12,081 nucleotides of DNA, from positions 1 to 12,081 of the forward strand of contig JAMQCK010001097.1 in the NCBI GenBank assembly GCA_024196135.1. The letters are read 5' to 3'. Positions 1 through 8,916 of the stretch are shown here, piece after piece; within the stretch, counting starts at the first letter, position 1; each line of letters begins with the position of its first letter. The position numbers and the translations under genes are program-made. The notes beneath the pieces are model-generated. The model did no database searches. It had not been told where the DNA came from and saw only the letters and a list, made by a program, of their open reading frames with translations. This stretch comes from Pleurotus ostreatus/Saccharomyces cerevisiae fusant. Its lineage: Eukaryota; Opisthokonta.

Positions 1-1018
1 CGAGCGCGACGTTGGATGTGCCGGAAGCCCTTGTGATTACGGGGCTGGAGGCGGCGGAGTCTGCGCTGCAGCGGGCTTTGCAGCGCGTCATGACGGAGAA
101 GCGCGTAGTGTTGGAAGAGGCTCCGGAGGTCTGGGGCCGAAGGTCGTCGACGCCTACCGGGACGATGTTCCATGGATCACAGTCAATATACGACTGCCCC
201 GATGAATTCATTGTGGTCTATGTCTGCGCGCTGGAGCCATACGAACGACCTGCACTGCTTCGCTCCCTGGTAAGGATTTTCGTGATCTGACTACGCATCA
301 TCTACTGACCTCATTACAGCTAGACAAATTCTCCATGAGCGTCAACCTCACGTTGCATCCCAATACGAGACAACTGCTGAAGAGTACGCCCTCGCAGTCT
401 ACTCCCGCGTATGGAACTTCGCCCACGTCGACGCCACGATCCATGTCCAACAATGCGCAGAACTGGTCCAACTACCCACCCGCGCTCCCGCCGACGCTGT
501 TGGCTTCGATGCGCCGCGCCTGCAGGCGCGCGACGATCTCGCCTCAGCTCGAATTATACCTCCTGGACCTCTTCGCCGCTACGCGCCACCACCCCGAGCT
601 CGACGCCATGCTCCTCACAGCAACCTGCCAAGCCGAGGCGGCGCTCTTCGCGCGCGCAGCCCGCGTCATCGGGCGCGACCCCACTGGCATGGAGCTACTA
701 CAGACCGCGCTTGACGTCGGGGACGAGGGTGCCAGCGGGAGCCTCACGATCGACTATCGCGGGGAGGCGGCGCTGGTGGACCCTTTCCGGGATATTCAGG
801 ACGACGAGGATAGGGCTTTGGATGTTAGTGACGCGGACGTGGCGCGCATCTTTCCCAGGGTGGTCTCGCATCGGTTGAGCACGAGGGCAGGGCCGGAGGA
901 TGAGGTGCTGGGGAGCGTCGCATATGGCGCGGCGGGCGTTGGACCGGCAGCGGATGGTGTGTGGAAGGAGGGGAGGTCGGTGAAGGATGTGTTGATCAAG
1001 ATCTTAGGGGACGTATAG
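1..1018 (+). CDS. Magnesium-chelatase-like AAA+ ATPase domain protein, 3' part
   Basis: This is the C-terminal part of a gene that begins left of the window. Exon 1 runs to 269 and is read in the frame whose codons start at 3. The intron is 270-319 (50 nt, GTAAGG...ACAG, phase 0). The last exon is 320-1018 and ends in TAG at 1016-1018, giving 321 visible residues. Seen in the sequence: a stretch reading A-L-V-I-T-G-L-E, then Q-R-A-L, then L-E-P-Y-E-R-P; across the splice junction comes L-L-D-K-F-S-M-S. These resemble the region of ChlI/BchI-type chelatase ATPases and their fungal relatives that ends in the L-L-D-R-F segment. The Walker A and B motifs would lie upstream, so ATPase competence cannot be judged. 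The rest is a helical C-terminal region ending in V-K-D-V-L-I-K-I-L. Fungi make no chlorophyll, so the family name is by similarity only and the role is unknown. Family assignment is from recalled sequence patterns and is moderately certain. The exon structure is more certain. Confidence 0.65.
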
Positions 1019-1207
1019 GCGGTTTCTTCACTTTCCTTCCTTCTTGCTGGACTTCAGTGTATACCCTTGGTACTTACTCTAATCATTCCCCTCGGTACCA
1101 ATCCCCTATCGAAGACGATTCATTGGAGTCTACTGAAGCATTGAGATGGTAGCCAACGACGACCGCAGTCGTCCTCATGATCTCGCTCCGACGCTGGTGC
1201 CGACGGT

Positions 1208-1219
1208 GTACGCGCGTAC
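1208..1219. repeat. 12-bp perfect palindrome in the TF1 upstream region
   Basis: GTACGCGCGTAC equals its own reverse complement. A CGG (1204-1206) and a CCG (1225-1227) flank it with 18 nt between them. It could be a binding site or chance in GC-rich DNA; nothing else supports a function. Confidence 0.4.
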
Positions 1220-1295
1220 GGCTGCCGATGCTCTTGACTGTGTGTGACTCACCAAACATACCGCTCTGAGGCACTTTCCAGACCCCCGCTCCGCC

Positions 1296-1318
1296 CGGTG
1301 ATACGGTCCGAGACACCG
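1296..1318. promoter_or_regulatory. Symmetric CGG/CCG pseudopalindrome upstream of TF1
   Basis: The element reads CGG-N5-CGG-N-CCG-N5-CCG, centred on 1307. The symmetry extends to CGGTG on the left and CACCG on the right. It ends 166 nt before the TF1 start codon. Zn2Cys6 proteins bind CGG triplets, often as dimers on inverted repeats, so this may be a site for autoregulation or for a related regulator. That is inference from pattern and position; no matching copy was seen in the TF2 or acyltransferase promoters. Confidence 0.45.
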
Positions 1319-1484
1319 ACCCCGGTCTAGCTGATGATCTGCGGTTGTTTCTCTTGCCTTCTACCAACTCCTGGCCTCTAGGGACCTGCGGACGAGCTTA
1401 GGTCCAGAAGATTTCTTATCGAAAGCAGACCGCAAGGCCTACAAAGCTCAAAGTTTTCGCTCTTGAGGGGGAGAGACAAACACA

Positions 1485-4400
1485 ATGGAGGGAGAAGAGA
1501 GAACCAAGAGGCGTCGTCTCCGCGGGGCTTGCGACAACTGCAGGAAACGGAAGAGTGCGTGATTGGATCCCTTTGGAGACAACCAGGCGAGCTGACACTA
1601 TGTGCAGTCAGATGTGTGTATGATGGTCGAAGTGAAGAGACATGTATTGACGAGGGGAACTGTAGGTGATAGCAGCGAAATGCCCAACAACCGATGGTGC
1701 GTGACGAGCATGTCTCACCGCAACGCAGAGTCGCTAACGCACCCTATAGCTCTCACTGTATCTCATTCGGGGTGCCAGTACGTCTTAGAGCCGTAGATCG
1801 AGACTCGCCACTGACAGTTTGATGCAGTGTACGCACGTTGAGGTGACTAAGGTGCGTTTATACTGCTACCCGTACTTTCACAGCCAAGCTTACGCGTCTT
1901 GGTAGAACCTCGGCTCTGCTAAGTCGTAGGTCGTGACTTAATTTCCGAAAAACTGGCCCTCACATTCGTCCAGCTATGTCGACGCCATAGAACAACGTAT
2001 GGCCAAAATGGAGAAGCTCTTTGAGAAGGTTAGCTGAGAGAGCGATTATGCCATCCATTCCATCTGACCCCCTCAATCAGCACCTTCCTGGGCTCGACCT
2101 CAACCATGAAATCGACAAAACCACACTCGATGACGCAGACGACGAGGACGCTCTACTCGTCCGCAACGACGACGATTCAGTCGAAGCCCGCCTCGCATCC
2201 AAGTTCCAGAAGATGCGACTGCGCCCAGACGAGAACCGCTTTTACGGGAAGAGCTCGAACGTCATGTGAGTCTCCACCCACCGCACCAACTACCTAGGCT
2301 CAACTACGCTCCCCCCCCTCCGCGCGACGTCCTGCCACAGACGCTGAAACATCTGTTTTCTTTATATAGGCTTGTTAAGGCGGCACTGGATGCGAAGCAT
2401 CAGTATAACGTGAAAAATGGCATACAACCGAAGGTGTGGGATTTCAAACGTCCCGACTACTGGGAACCTCGGCCTTGGCAAACCCGACCGCCAGACCCGC
2501 CGCGCCCAATGTTCAAGTTCCCTCCCGAAGACTTGATGGAGCAGTTGATCGAGGTTTACTTCACCAGGATCAACGTCTTCCAGCCGTTGCTACATCGCGT
2601 GAGTCCACTAGTCGCCGTCGAAATATCGATGATGTTCAATACCATCCATTCTAGCCCACATTCCAGCGTTACATTGACGAAGGGACCCATTTCCGTGATC
2701 GCGACTTTGCGCATGTATTGTTGCTCGGTGGGTGCCGCCGTTAAATCCGCCACTACATTTGTTCACGATCTGTACAGTTTGCGCGGTCGCCTCTCGCTAC
2801 TCTGACGATCCACGCGTACTCGTCGATGGGACGAACGACTTGCATAGCGCCGGCTGGAAATTTATTTCGCAAGTGAACTTCATACGCCCGACAATGACGG
2901 ATAAGCCGTCATTGTTTGAAGTCCAAGCGTATAGCGTACGTATTGGCTGAAAATTCGTATGTCCTCTGACTGTCGTTATAGTTGTCGGTCCTATGGAACG
3001 AGGGCAGCTCAATTCCCCAGGGCTCCTGGACAGAAATTGGTCTCGGGCTCCGGAAGGCGATGGAGGTTGGCGCGCATCGCCGAAGTACCCTAGGCAGGCC
3101 TACCGTGCAGAGCGAACTCTGGAAGCGTGCTTTCTGGTAACGAGAACCGCACTCGTTTGCGCCTGCTATTGCTAACACTGCGTAGGGTCCTTTTCTGCCA
3201 AGAAATACACACCAGCGCGTTCTACGGCCATCCAAGTGCTGTGACCTCCGACATGTACGACCAGGATCCACCCATACCTTGCGACGATGAGTACTGGGAC
3301 ACCGGGCATCCTGAGACGTCTTTCAAGCAGCCTGCCGGGATACCTTCGAAGCTTGACTACTTCGTAAGCTATGTCAAGCTAATGGAGATTGAGGCGGCGA
3401 CAATGCGTGCAGTGGTAAGTGGCTTTCGTGTGCTTGCTGTGGTCGGGGTACTGATACACCAAAAGTACTACACGAAGAAGCCGGACCTCGTCACAGCACG
3501 TCCTACAGATCAGCAGACCATCACCATGCTGGATTCTGCGCTGAACGACTGGTTCAACTCGCTCCCTCCGCACTGTGAGTAGGCGTCATCAGATTTGGCG
3601 GGGTTAACCTTATGTTTGTCAGTGCAATGGAATCCGAAGGAGAAGAATCAAACGTTCTTCGATCAGTCGGCGCTCCTCTACACCTGCTACTACCAGCTTC
3701 AAATCTTCGTCCACAAGCCCTTCATCACTCCCCTCCAATCCGACTCCCGCTTGAGCTTCCCTTCACTCGCCATGTGCACCTCCGCCGCACGTTCCTGCGC
3801 CCGAGTCATGGATGCCCAATGTCAGCGCGGCGTGGTGCCCTTACCGCACGTCCACACCGCCGTCTCCGTCGCGGGCTTTGTGCTCATCCTGAACGTCTGG
3901 ACGGTCAAGCAGAACGGTCTCGTGCCCAATCCGCGCGACATGGAGGACGTGTACAAGTGCATGCGCATGCTGAAGACGTGCGATGCGCGGTGGAACAGTG
4001 CAGGGCGGCAGTATGATATACTGCAGGATCTGGCGAGCGCGGCGGATGTGGATATCATGACGAAGGAGGCGTACGAGAATTCGAGGAAGAGGAGGAGAGA
4101 AGAGGCCTCGTCCGGTGCGGGTTCGTCGTCCCAAGGCGCGTCACCGTCGACGTCGGACAGCTCGACGGAGGTGATCACGCCGCAGTCGACGTACTCCCTC
4201 ACGAGCGGCCCGATGGTTGCTGGGGCCCAACAAGGCAGCCCCAACATGCTCGGCGCGACGAGCGACCTGTTCGGCATCTCCGCGTCGGCGTCGAGCAGCG
4301 GTTTGGATTCGATCTCGAACTTCATGACCGGGACGAACTACCTCTCGGACGTGCAGGCGTCGCTCATGAACGCCATCCCGGGCCTCTCGACGAGCTCGTC

Positions 4401-4857
4401 GACGACGTTCACCGGGAGCACGTCGGCCGCGTCGCCGGAGGATGCGCTGAACAGCCGATCTTTGGACGCGTTGAACGTCGACTTGCTCGGTGGGTCGCGC
4501 GATTTCATGGGGTCGCTCGGGATGGATGCCCTGTATGCCACGACTGGCAACGCGGGCATGACTGGCTCGCAGAATACGGCGCCGTCTACATCGACGCAGG
4601 AGTTTGCGCTGGGACTCGGAGGGCTGGTGGACGAGAACTTCCAATTCGACTTCAACATGCCTGTGGGCGGGATCAACATGTCGATGTGGAATGCGCCGTT
4701 GGGGTTAGGGTGAGTTGGGATCTTATTTTGCTACTAGAAGACCGTAGGCGCTGATGCTCTTTCGTGCGATAGGGAGCAAGACTGGTCGCAGTACCTGTCG
4801 AACCTAGGGGAGTTGACGAGTAGCAGGAAAGAAGGGAATAACGAATCTGCCGAGTAG
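1485..4857 (+). CDS. TF1: Zn2Cys6 fungal-specific transcription factor, 16 exons, 847 aa
   Basis: Predicted nuclear DNA-binding regulator. Exons: 1485-1554, 1608-1613, 1666-1696, 1750-1777, 1828-1851, 1906-1925, 1974-2028, 2081-2265, 2370-2598, 2655-2727, 2778-2935, 2982-3136, 3186-3414, 3466-3574, 3623-4709, 4773-4857. They total 2544 nt with consistent phases. Start ATG 1485 is followed by a basic stretch and the zinc cluster C16-x2-C19-x6-C26-x9-C36-x2-C39-x6-C46. A short charged, coiled-coil-like linker lies at about 61-78. The fungal-specific transcription factor domain (middle homology region) runs from about 188 to 600 and includes the D-D-E-Y-W block at 378-382 and F-F-D-Q-S at 469-473. 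R-K-R-R-R at 612-616 may be a nuclear signal. A Ser/Thr-rich low-complexity tail follows. M-S-M-W-N-A is close to the last splice junction and D-W-S (823-825) follows it. The cluster sequence belongs to a subfamily common in mushrooms, some members annotated XlnR-like; the target genes are unknown. Intron ends were chosen by GT-AG signals, phase and alignment to TF2, not by RNA. Confidence 0.92.
1608..1613 (+). other. 6-nt microexon in the TF1 zinc cluster
   Basis: TCAGAT lies between intron 1 (1555-1607, GTGCGT...GCAG with CTGAC at 1592-1596) and intron 2 (1614-1665, GTGTGT...GTAG). Joined to the A at 1554 and the GT at 1666-1667 it reads ATC AGA TGT, Ile-Arg-Cys, supplying the third zinc ligand C26. 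Without it, exon 1 joins exon 3 in frame and gives Ser in place of Ile-Arg-Cys. Confidence 0.85.
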
Positions 4858-5244
4858 TGTGCGGGTGAGCTGTATTCGGTCGTAGCGTGCCGCATGACGG
4901 GCTTTGACCTGCATTGTATCTTGACCCCGGTGTTGTTGTACCTCGTACTGGTTCGTGTCATCTGTATATATACAATCAATAGCTTTCGAATGTCGACGTT
5001 GAACTGTTTGAATCTCTCGGGCCTCTGAGACGTGAGAAGGACATCAAGCCAGTGCGGCGTGATTGGGGAGGTCGCAATGACTAGCTCCTATTCAATACCG
5101 AGATCGCTGATGAGGAAGCATCAATCATCGCCCCTTCCTGAACCGCCACCCCGTCCCCCTTGAGTCGCGGGACGCCGCTCCCCACCTTGACCGCCTCTCC
5201 CTCTCACCTGTACACGTCGAAGTGCCTGCTGTCCGATACGCAAG
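4858..5244. other. Intergenic region between TF1 and TF2
   Basis: This 387-nt stretch holds the TF1 3' flank and the TF2 promoter. No gene is seen. It contains TGTATATATACA (4963-4974), a perfect 12-bp AT-rich palindrome. That could be a 3'-end positioning element for TF1 or a distal TATA-like element for TF2, and I cannot tell which. A CGG-N10-CCG arrangement occurs at 4877-4892. The last part before the TF2 start is pyrimidine-rich, as is common in fungal promoters. Confidence 0.65.
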
Positions 5245-8200
5245 ATGGACGAAGAGCCGGCTCTGAAGAAGCGGAGGCGCCCAGGCGCCTGCGACAACTG
5301 CAAGAAGCGCAAGAGTGGGTCTCAGCTGAGGTTTGCTGCCATAGCATGCACTGACTAGGAGATAGTTCGCTGTACGTGGTTCTCTTGTGCTCGATCTCCA
5401 GACAGCGATCAATGGAGGTCATACAGGCGACAGTAGTCGGATGCCCAACAACATATGGTGCGTACATAGTCTTCCTCACGGCCTTCTTCTTATTCACCCC
5501 TCTCTTCTTAGCACACAATGTGTATCCTACGGAGTCCAAGTACGTCTCGTCCATCATTGTAGAAAGCAGAGAACCTCACAGCACTCGCGATAGTGCACGC
5601 ACATGGAGGTCATCAAGGTGTGTGGCTGAATCGTTCGCGCCCTTCCGCAGCTCACGATTGTCCCATTAGAACCTTGGCTCTGCGAAGACGTACGCCTTAC
5701 GCCTTCATTCATCCTCCAACATCCCTCATTTCGTTCGCAGCTACGTCGACGCGCTTGAGACACGCATCTTGAAGCTAGAGAAGATCGTCCAGAAGGCGCG
5801 TCCCCTCCCTGTCTTCTCGCTGCTACTGCTGAGCTGCTACGAAGTACGCCCCAGGAATAGATGTCAAGGCGGAAATCGAGAATACCACCTTAGACGATGA
5901 CGGGGGGCTCAGCAAGCTCGAACGCAACGACGATGACTCCCCCGAGTCGAGATTGCTGTCCAAATTCCACAAGCTGAGGATTAGCCCTGACGATCATCGG
6001 TGTGTAGCCCAAAACTCACGTCTACCGTCGCTTCTAACATCAGCCTTCAGTTACTTCGGGAGGAGTTCCTCTGTCATGTCCGTCATAGCGCTGTTCGCTA
6101 TTCCGAGTAAACTAACAGTTTCGCAGGCTCGTGAAGACTATGTTGGACGTCAAGAGCAAGCTCAATCTCCCTCCACGTAATCGCGACTTTAAGCGACCGG
6201 AATTTTGGACCACGCGATCATGGCAAGTTCGTCCACCGGAACCACCTGCCGCGCCTTTCGAGTTCCCGGAGGACGACTTGATTGCAAAGCTTGTTCATAT
6301 CTACTTCGAGAAGATCAACCTCTTCTTCCCGTTGCTGCATAGGGTGGGTCTTTCACCACGCTGCCGCGACACTAAGCTGATGTTCACAAGCCAACGCTTC
6401 AACGCTACATCGACCAGAAGAAGCATTTCACTGACCGTTACTTCGCGCACGTCCTCTTGCTATGTAAGGCGGTTCTCTTCGCCCTTTCTCCGTGCTCACG
6501 TTTCGTCAGTATGTGCCTGCGCGGCTCGTTATACCGATGATCCTCGAGTGTTCATCGAAGATTTGAACGACGTACATACGGCCGGGTGGCAATGGGCTCG
6601 ACAAGTCAAGGTCATACGCCCGAACATGGTGCAGAAGCCGACGCTGTTTGAGATACAATCATTCTGTGTATGTGCTTCTTCCAGCCATCTCGCTACTCAC
6701 TAAATCCGCTCTTGTTCTCTGCAGTTGTCTGTCCTATACAACCAGTCTAGCTCCGCACCGCAAGGCGTATGGATAGAGGTCGGGTTGGGCATTCGCATGT
6801 GCATGGAAGTCGGGGCTCACCGACGCCGACACGACGTTCCGACCGTGCAGTCTGAGTTGTGGAAACGCGCTTTCTGGTGAGCAATCTCTCCACGGGATAT
6901 AAGACGTACTAAGAAACGCAATGCAGGGTTCTTGTGTGTACGGAAACAATCTTGAGCGCATTCCTCGGTTTCCAAGGATCTCTGCAGCACGAGAAGTTCG
7001 TCTATTTTAGAGCTTCGTCACACAGAACATGTACTCACCATCACTACTTCAGCTTCGACCTCGATCTTCCCATAGCATGTGATGACGAATACTGGGAGAC
7101 GGGGGACCCCGCGACCGCTTTCAAGCAGCCGCCCGGTCACCCATCGAAAATCGAGTTCTTTAACCACTACCTCAAACTGATGGAGATATACACCGCTACC
7201 TTCAGCGCCGTGGTTCGTCTTGTGTGCTTATATGCTCACGACGCCCTCCCTGACTATTCTTTAGTACTACACCCGGAAGCCCAGAATGGTCTGCGTACGT
7301 CCTACGGATGCGCAGACCATGGCGATGCTCGACTCCGCGCTCAACTCCTGGATGAGTCACGTGCCAGAGTACCGTACGTGCCCAGCCTTCATTTCGCGAG
7401 TATTCTGTTCATTCTCGTTGGCTCTTAGTGCGATGGGATTCTCAACGAGCGGATCCAATATTCTTCGATCAGTCCGCCCTCCTCATGGTGACCTACCACC
7501 ATCTCCAGATCTTCGTGCACAAGCCCTTCATCACACCGCTGGAGTCCATGGTCACCTCCCTCACGTTCCCTTCCCTGGCCATCTGCACCTTCGCCGCGCG
7601 CTCGTGCGCCAGGATAGTGGAGGTGCAGAGCAAGCGCAGCCTCATTCCACTCGCTTCCATGCAAACGGCCGTCTTCAACGCTGCACTTGTCTTGCTGCTG
7701 AACATATGGACGGGTCGGCAGTCTGGGTTGGAACCCAACCCGAAAGATTTGGAGGATATACGGATATGTATGGGCATATTGAAGGTGTGTACCAAGGAAG
7801 GTCGCCCCAGACATCTGCTAATGACCAACAGAGCTTCGAAGCGCGCTGGCACGGAGCGGGTAGGAAATGGTAAGTGTGATGCAGTTCAATGGACGCATCG
7901 TCGTAGTTGACGTCTTAATCAGGGATATCCTGAACGGCCTATCTTTTGCGGCGGACGTGGGCATGAGCCCTGTGCCCGCCCACAGAGATGCAGCACGCAA
8001 GCGGCGAAGGGACGAGGGCGACACGAATTCGGGAGCGCCGCAAAGTTCCCCTGCGTACGGCACGCTCGAGTCCTCACCACCGTCGACAACCGCCCCTTCC
8101 ACCGACAGCTCACCTTACGCCGATACACCAGCCAACTTATACGGCTCGGCAAGCACCGCAGGGCCTTCGACGGAGGGCCCGCGGCATCCGCTCATCGACA

Positions 8201-8821
8201 ACTTCGTGAGCGGATACATAAGCAGTCAGAACTACCCTGGACCCTCATCGAACGGCGCATATCCCTTCTCGCCCTTCGATGGTCAGCCTTCTGGGAGCGA
8301 GTCCAGCCCTTCGTCGACCGAGCAGTCGACGTACGACATGGTCAAGACACTGCTCAACTCGCAGGAGCAGGCGGGAGGCGGCCCCCTGACTGTCAATGAC
8401 GAGCTTGCGATGCTGTTGGGCGACGCTGCACCCCCTCCTGTCGAGTCCCGCTTGCCCGACGAGTCGAGCCCCTACAATGGCTTCGACGGCTTTGCCGCAG
8501 ATCCCATGTTGCTCGGATTGACTGGAACCGACGAGGGCGGCATGGAGTTCGATGCCAATGGCATGACACAAACGCGGCAACCGTTAGGAGCGTCATTAGG
8601 GTCAGTTGCTGTATATGGGATGGACTTCAACGACATGGCGTCCAGTGGGATGTCGATGTGGAATGCTGCGCCGATGGGAATGGAGTAAGCTTTTCGTTTA
8701 CGGGCTTGGGAAGTTGCTGACGCAGGCCATCAGCGAGAGGGACTGGTCGAGGTGGCTCATGAATATCGAGGCCATGACGAGTCGGAAGGACGATGATTTT
8801 CCCGTTTACCAGACGCAATGA
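5245..8821 (+). CDS. TF2: Zn2Cys6 fungal-specific transcription factor, paralogue of TF1, 20 exons, 865 aa
   Basis: Predicted nuclear regulator of the same family as TF1. Exons: 5245-5314, 5366-5371, 5427-5457, 5512-5539, 5594-5617, 5670-5689, 5741-5795, 5845-5999, 6051-6077, 6127-6343, 6391-6463, 6510-6667, 6725-6876, 6927-6995, 7053-7212, 7265-7373, 7429-7784, 7832-7869, 7923-8684, 8734-8821. They total 2598 nt. The zinc cluster cysteines are at 16, 19, 26, 36, 39 and 46, exactly as in TF1. The linker is at about 61-78. The middle homology region starts near 185, with D-D-E-Y-W at 372-376. R-K-R-R-R is at 608-612, followed by a Ser/Pro-rich tail. M-S-M-W-N-A occurs near the end, and D-W-S (840-842) is encoded by the last exon. 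Introns 8, 14, 17 and 18 are absent from TF1; intron 7 starts with GC. The gene converges on the acyltransferase, 95 nt away. Splice sites come from signals, phase and paralogue alignment. Introns 7, 8 and 14 are the least certain. Confidence 0.91.
5366..5371 (+). other. 6-nt microexon in the TF2 zinc cluster
   Basis: TTCGCT lies between intron 1 (5315-5365, GTGGGT...ATAG with CTGAC at 5351-5355) and intron 2 (5372-5426, GTACGT...ACAG). Joined to the A at 5314 and the GC at 5427-5428 it reads ATT CGC TGC, again Ile-Arg-Cys (C26). All three codons differ from TF1 at synonymous positions while the amino acids are identical. Skipping would again leave an in-frame Ser in place of Ile-Arg-Cys. Confidence 0.85.
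5796..5844 (+). other. Probable GC-AG intron (TF2 intron 7)
   Basis: After the AAG codon at 5793-5795, where TF1 has a normal GT donor in phase 0, TF2 reads GCGCGT. Removing 5796-5844 (49 nt, ending GAAG) restores a phase-0 join to Tyr-Ala-Pro-Gly-Ile-Asp, matching TF1 His-Leu-Pro-Gly-Leu-Asp. An alternative GT-AG choice (5800-5854) also keeps the frame, but its donor GTCCCC is poor and it loses the Pro-Gly match. Confidence 0.65.
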
Positions 8822-8916
8822 TTGGTTTGTAAAGTATAGCAGGGCGTCTTGCGCTTGCGCACAGGCATCATAGTGGTTACTACTTGACATGGATATGTAT
8901 AACTCTTCAGCGCTCA
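8822..8916. other. Convergent 95-nt spacer between TF2 and the acyltransferase
   Basis: The TF2 stop (8819-8821) and the acyltransferase stop (8917-8919, minus strand) face each other. The space is too small for two full fungal 3' UTRs without overlap, so the transcripts probably overlap in antisense. No terminator-like structure is evident. Confidence 0.7.

Larger units (their letters stand above)
1019..1484. other. Intergenic region: 3' flank of chelatase-like gene and TF1 promoter
   Basis: This 466-nt stretch separates two genes on the same strand. I see no convincing coding region; the short reading frames have no family-like sequence. It holds two inverted repeats listed separately (1208-1219 and 1296-1318), and the second is a plausible Zn2Cys6 site. 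No clear TATA box is seen close to the TF1 start. Confidence 0.7.
1485..8821 (+). repeat. Tandem gene duplication: TF1 and TF2, head to tail
   Basis: The two regulators share domain order, zinc cluster spacing and all 15 TF1 intron positions. Several paired exons have identical lengths: 70, 6, 31, 28, 24, 20 and 55 nt for exons 1-7, then 73, 158 and 109 nt. TF1's 229-nt exon 13 equals TF2's 69 plus 160 nt. Protein identity looks moderate and introns are dissimilar, so the duplication is not recent. It predates the four TF2-only introns or their loss from TF1. Confidence 0.9.

Noticed and set aside
1083..1367. 94-codon open frame, minus strand, upstream of TF1
   Set aside because: Arg/Ser-rich translation with no homology features. 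It covers the TF1 promoter elements.
1555..1665. Reading the zinc-cluster gap as one 111-nt intron without the microexon
   Set aside because: It gives an in-frame product but removes the third zinc ligand, and the same loss would be needed in TF2. Two introns with good signals restore the canonical cluster in both genes.
2340..2369. Alternative acceptor at CACAG (2340) for TF1 intron 8
   Set aside because: It would put extra non-homologous codons before Leu-Val-Lys and break the phase-2 match to TF2; the ATATAG acceptor at 2369 fits both.
4141..4644. 167-codon Arg-rich open frame antisense to the TF1 tail
   Set aside because: It is the mirror image of Ser-rich GC-heavy TF1 coding sequence; Arg-rich antisense frames are a known artefact of such composition.
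4877..4892. CGG-N10-CCG arrangement just after the TF1 stop
   Set aside because: The spacing fits some zinc-cluster dimers, but the position is in the TF1 3' UTR and six fixed bases are frequent by chance.
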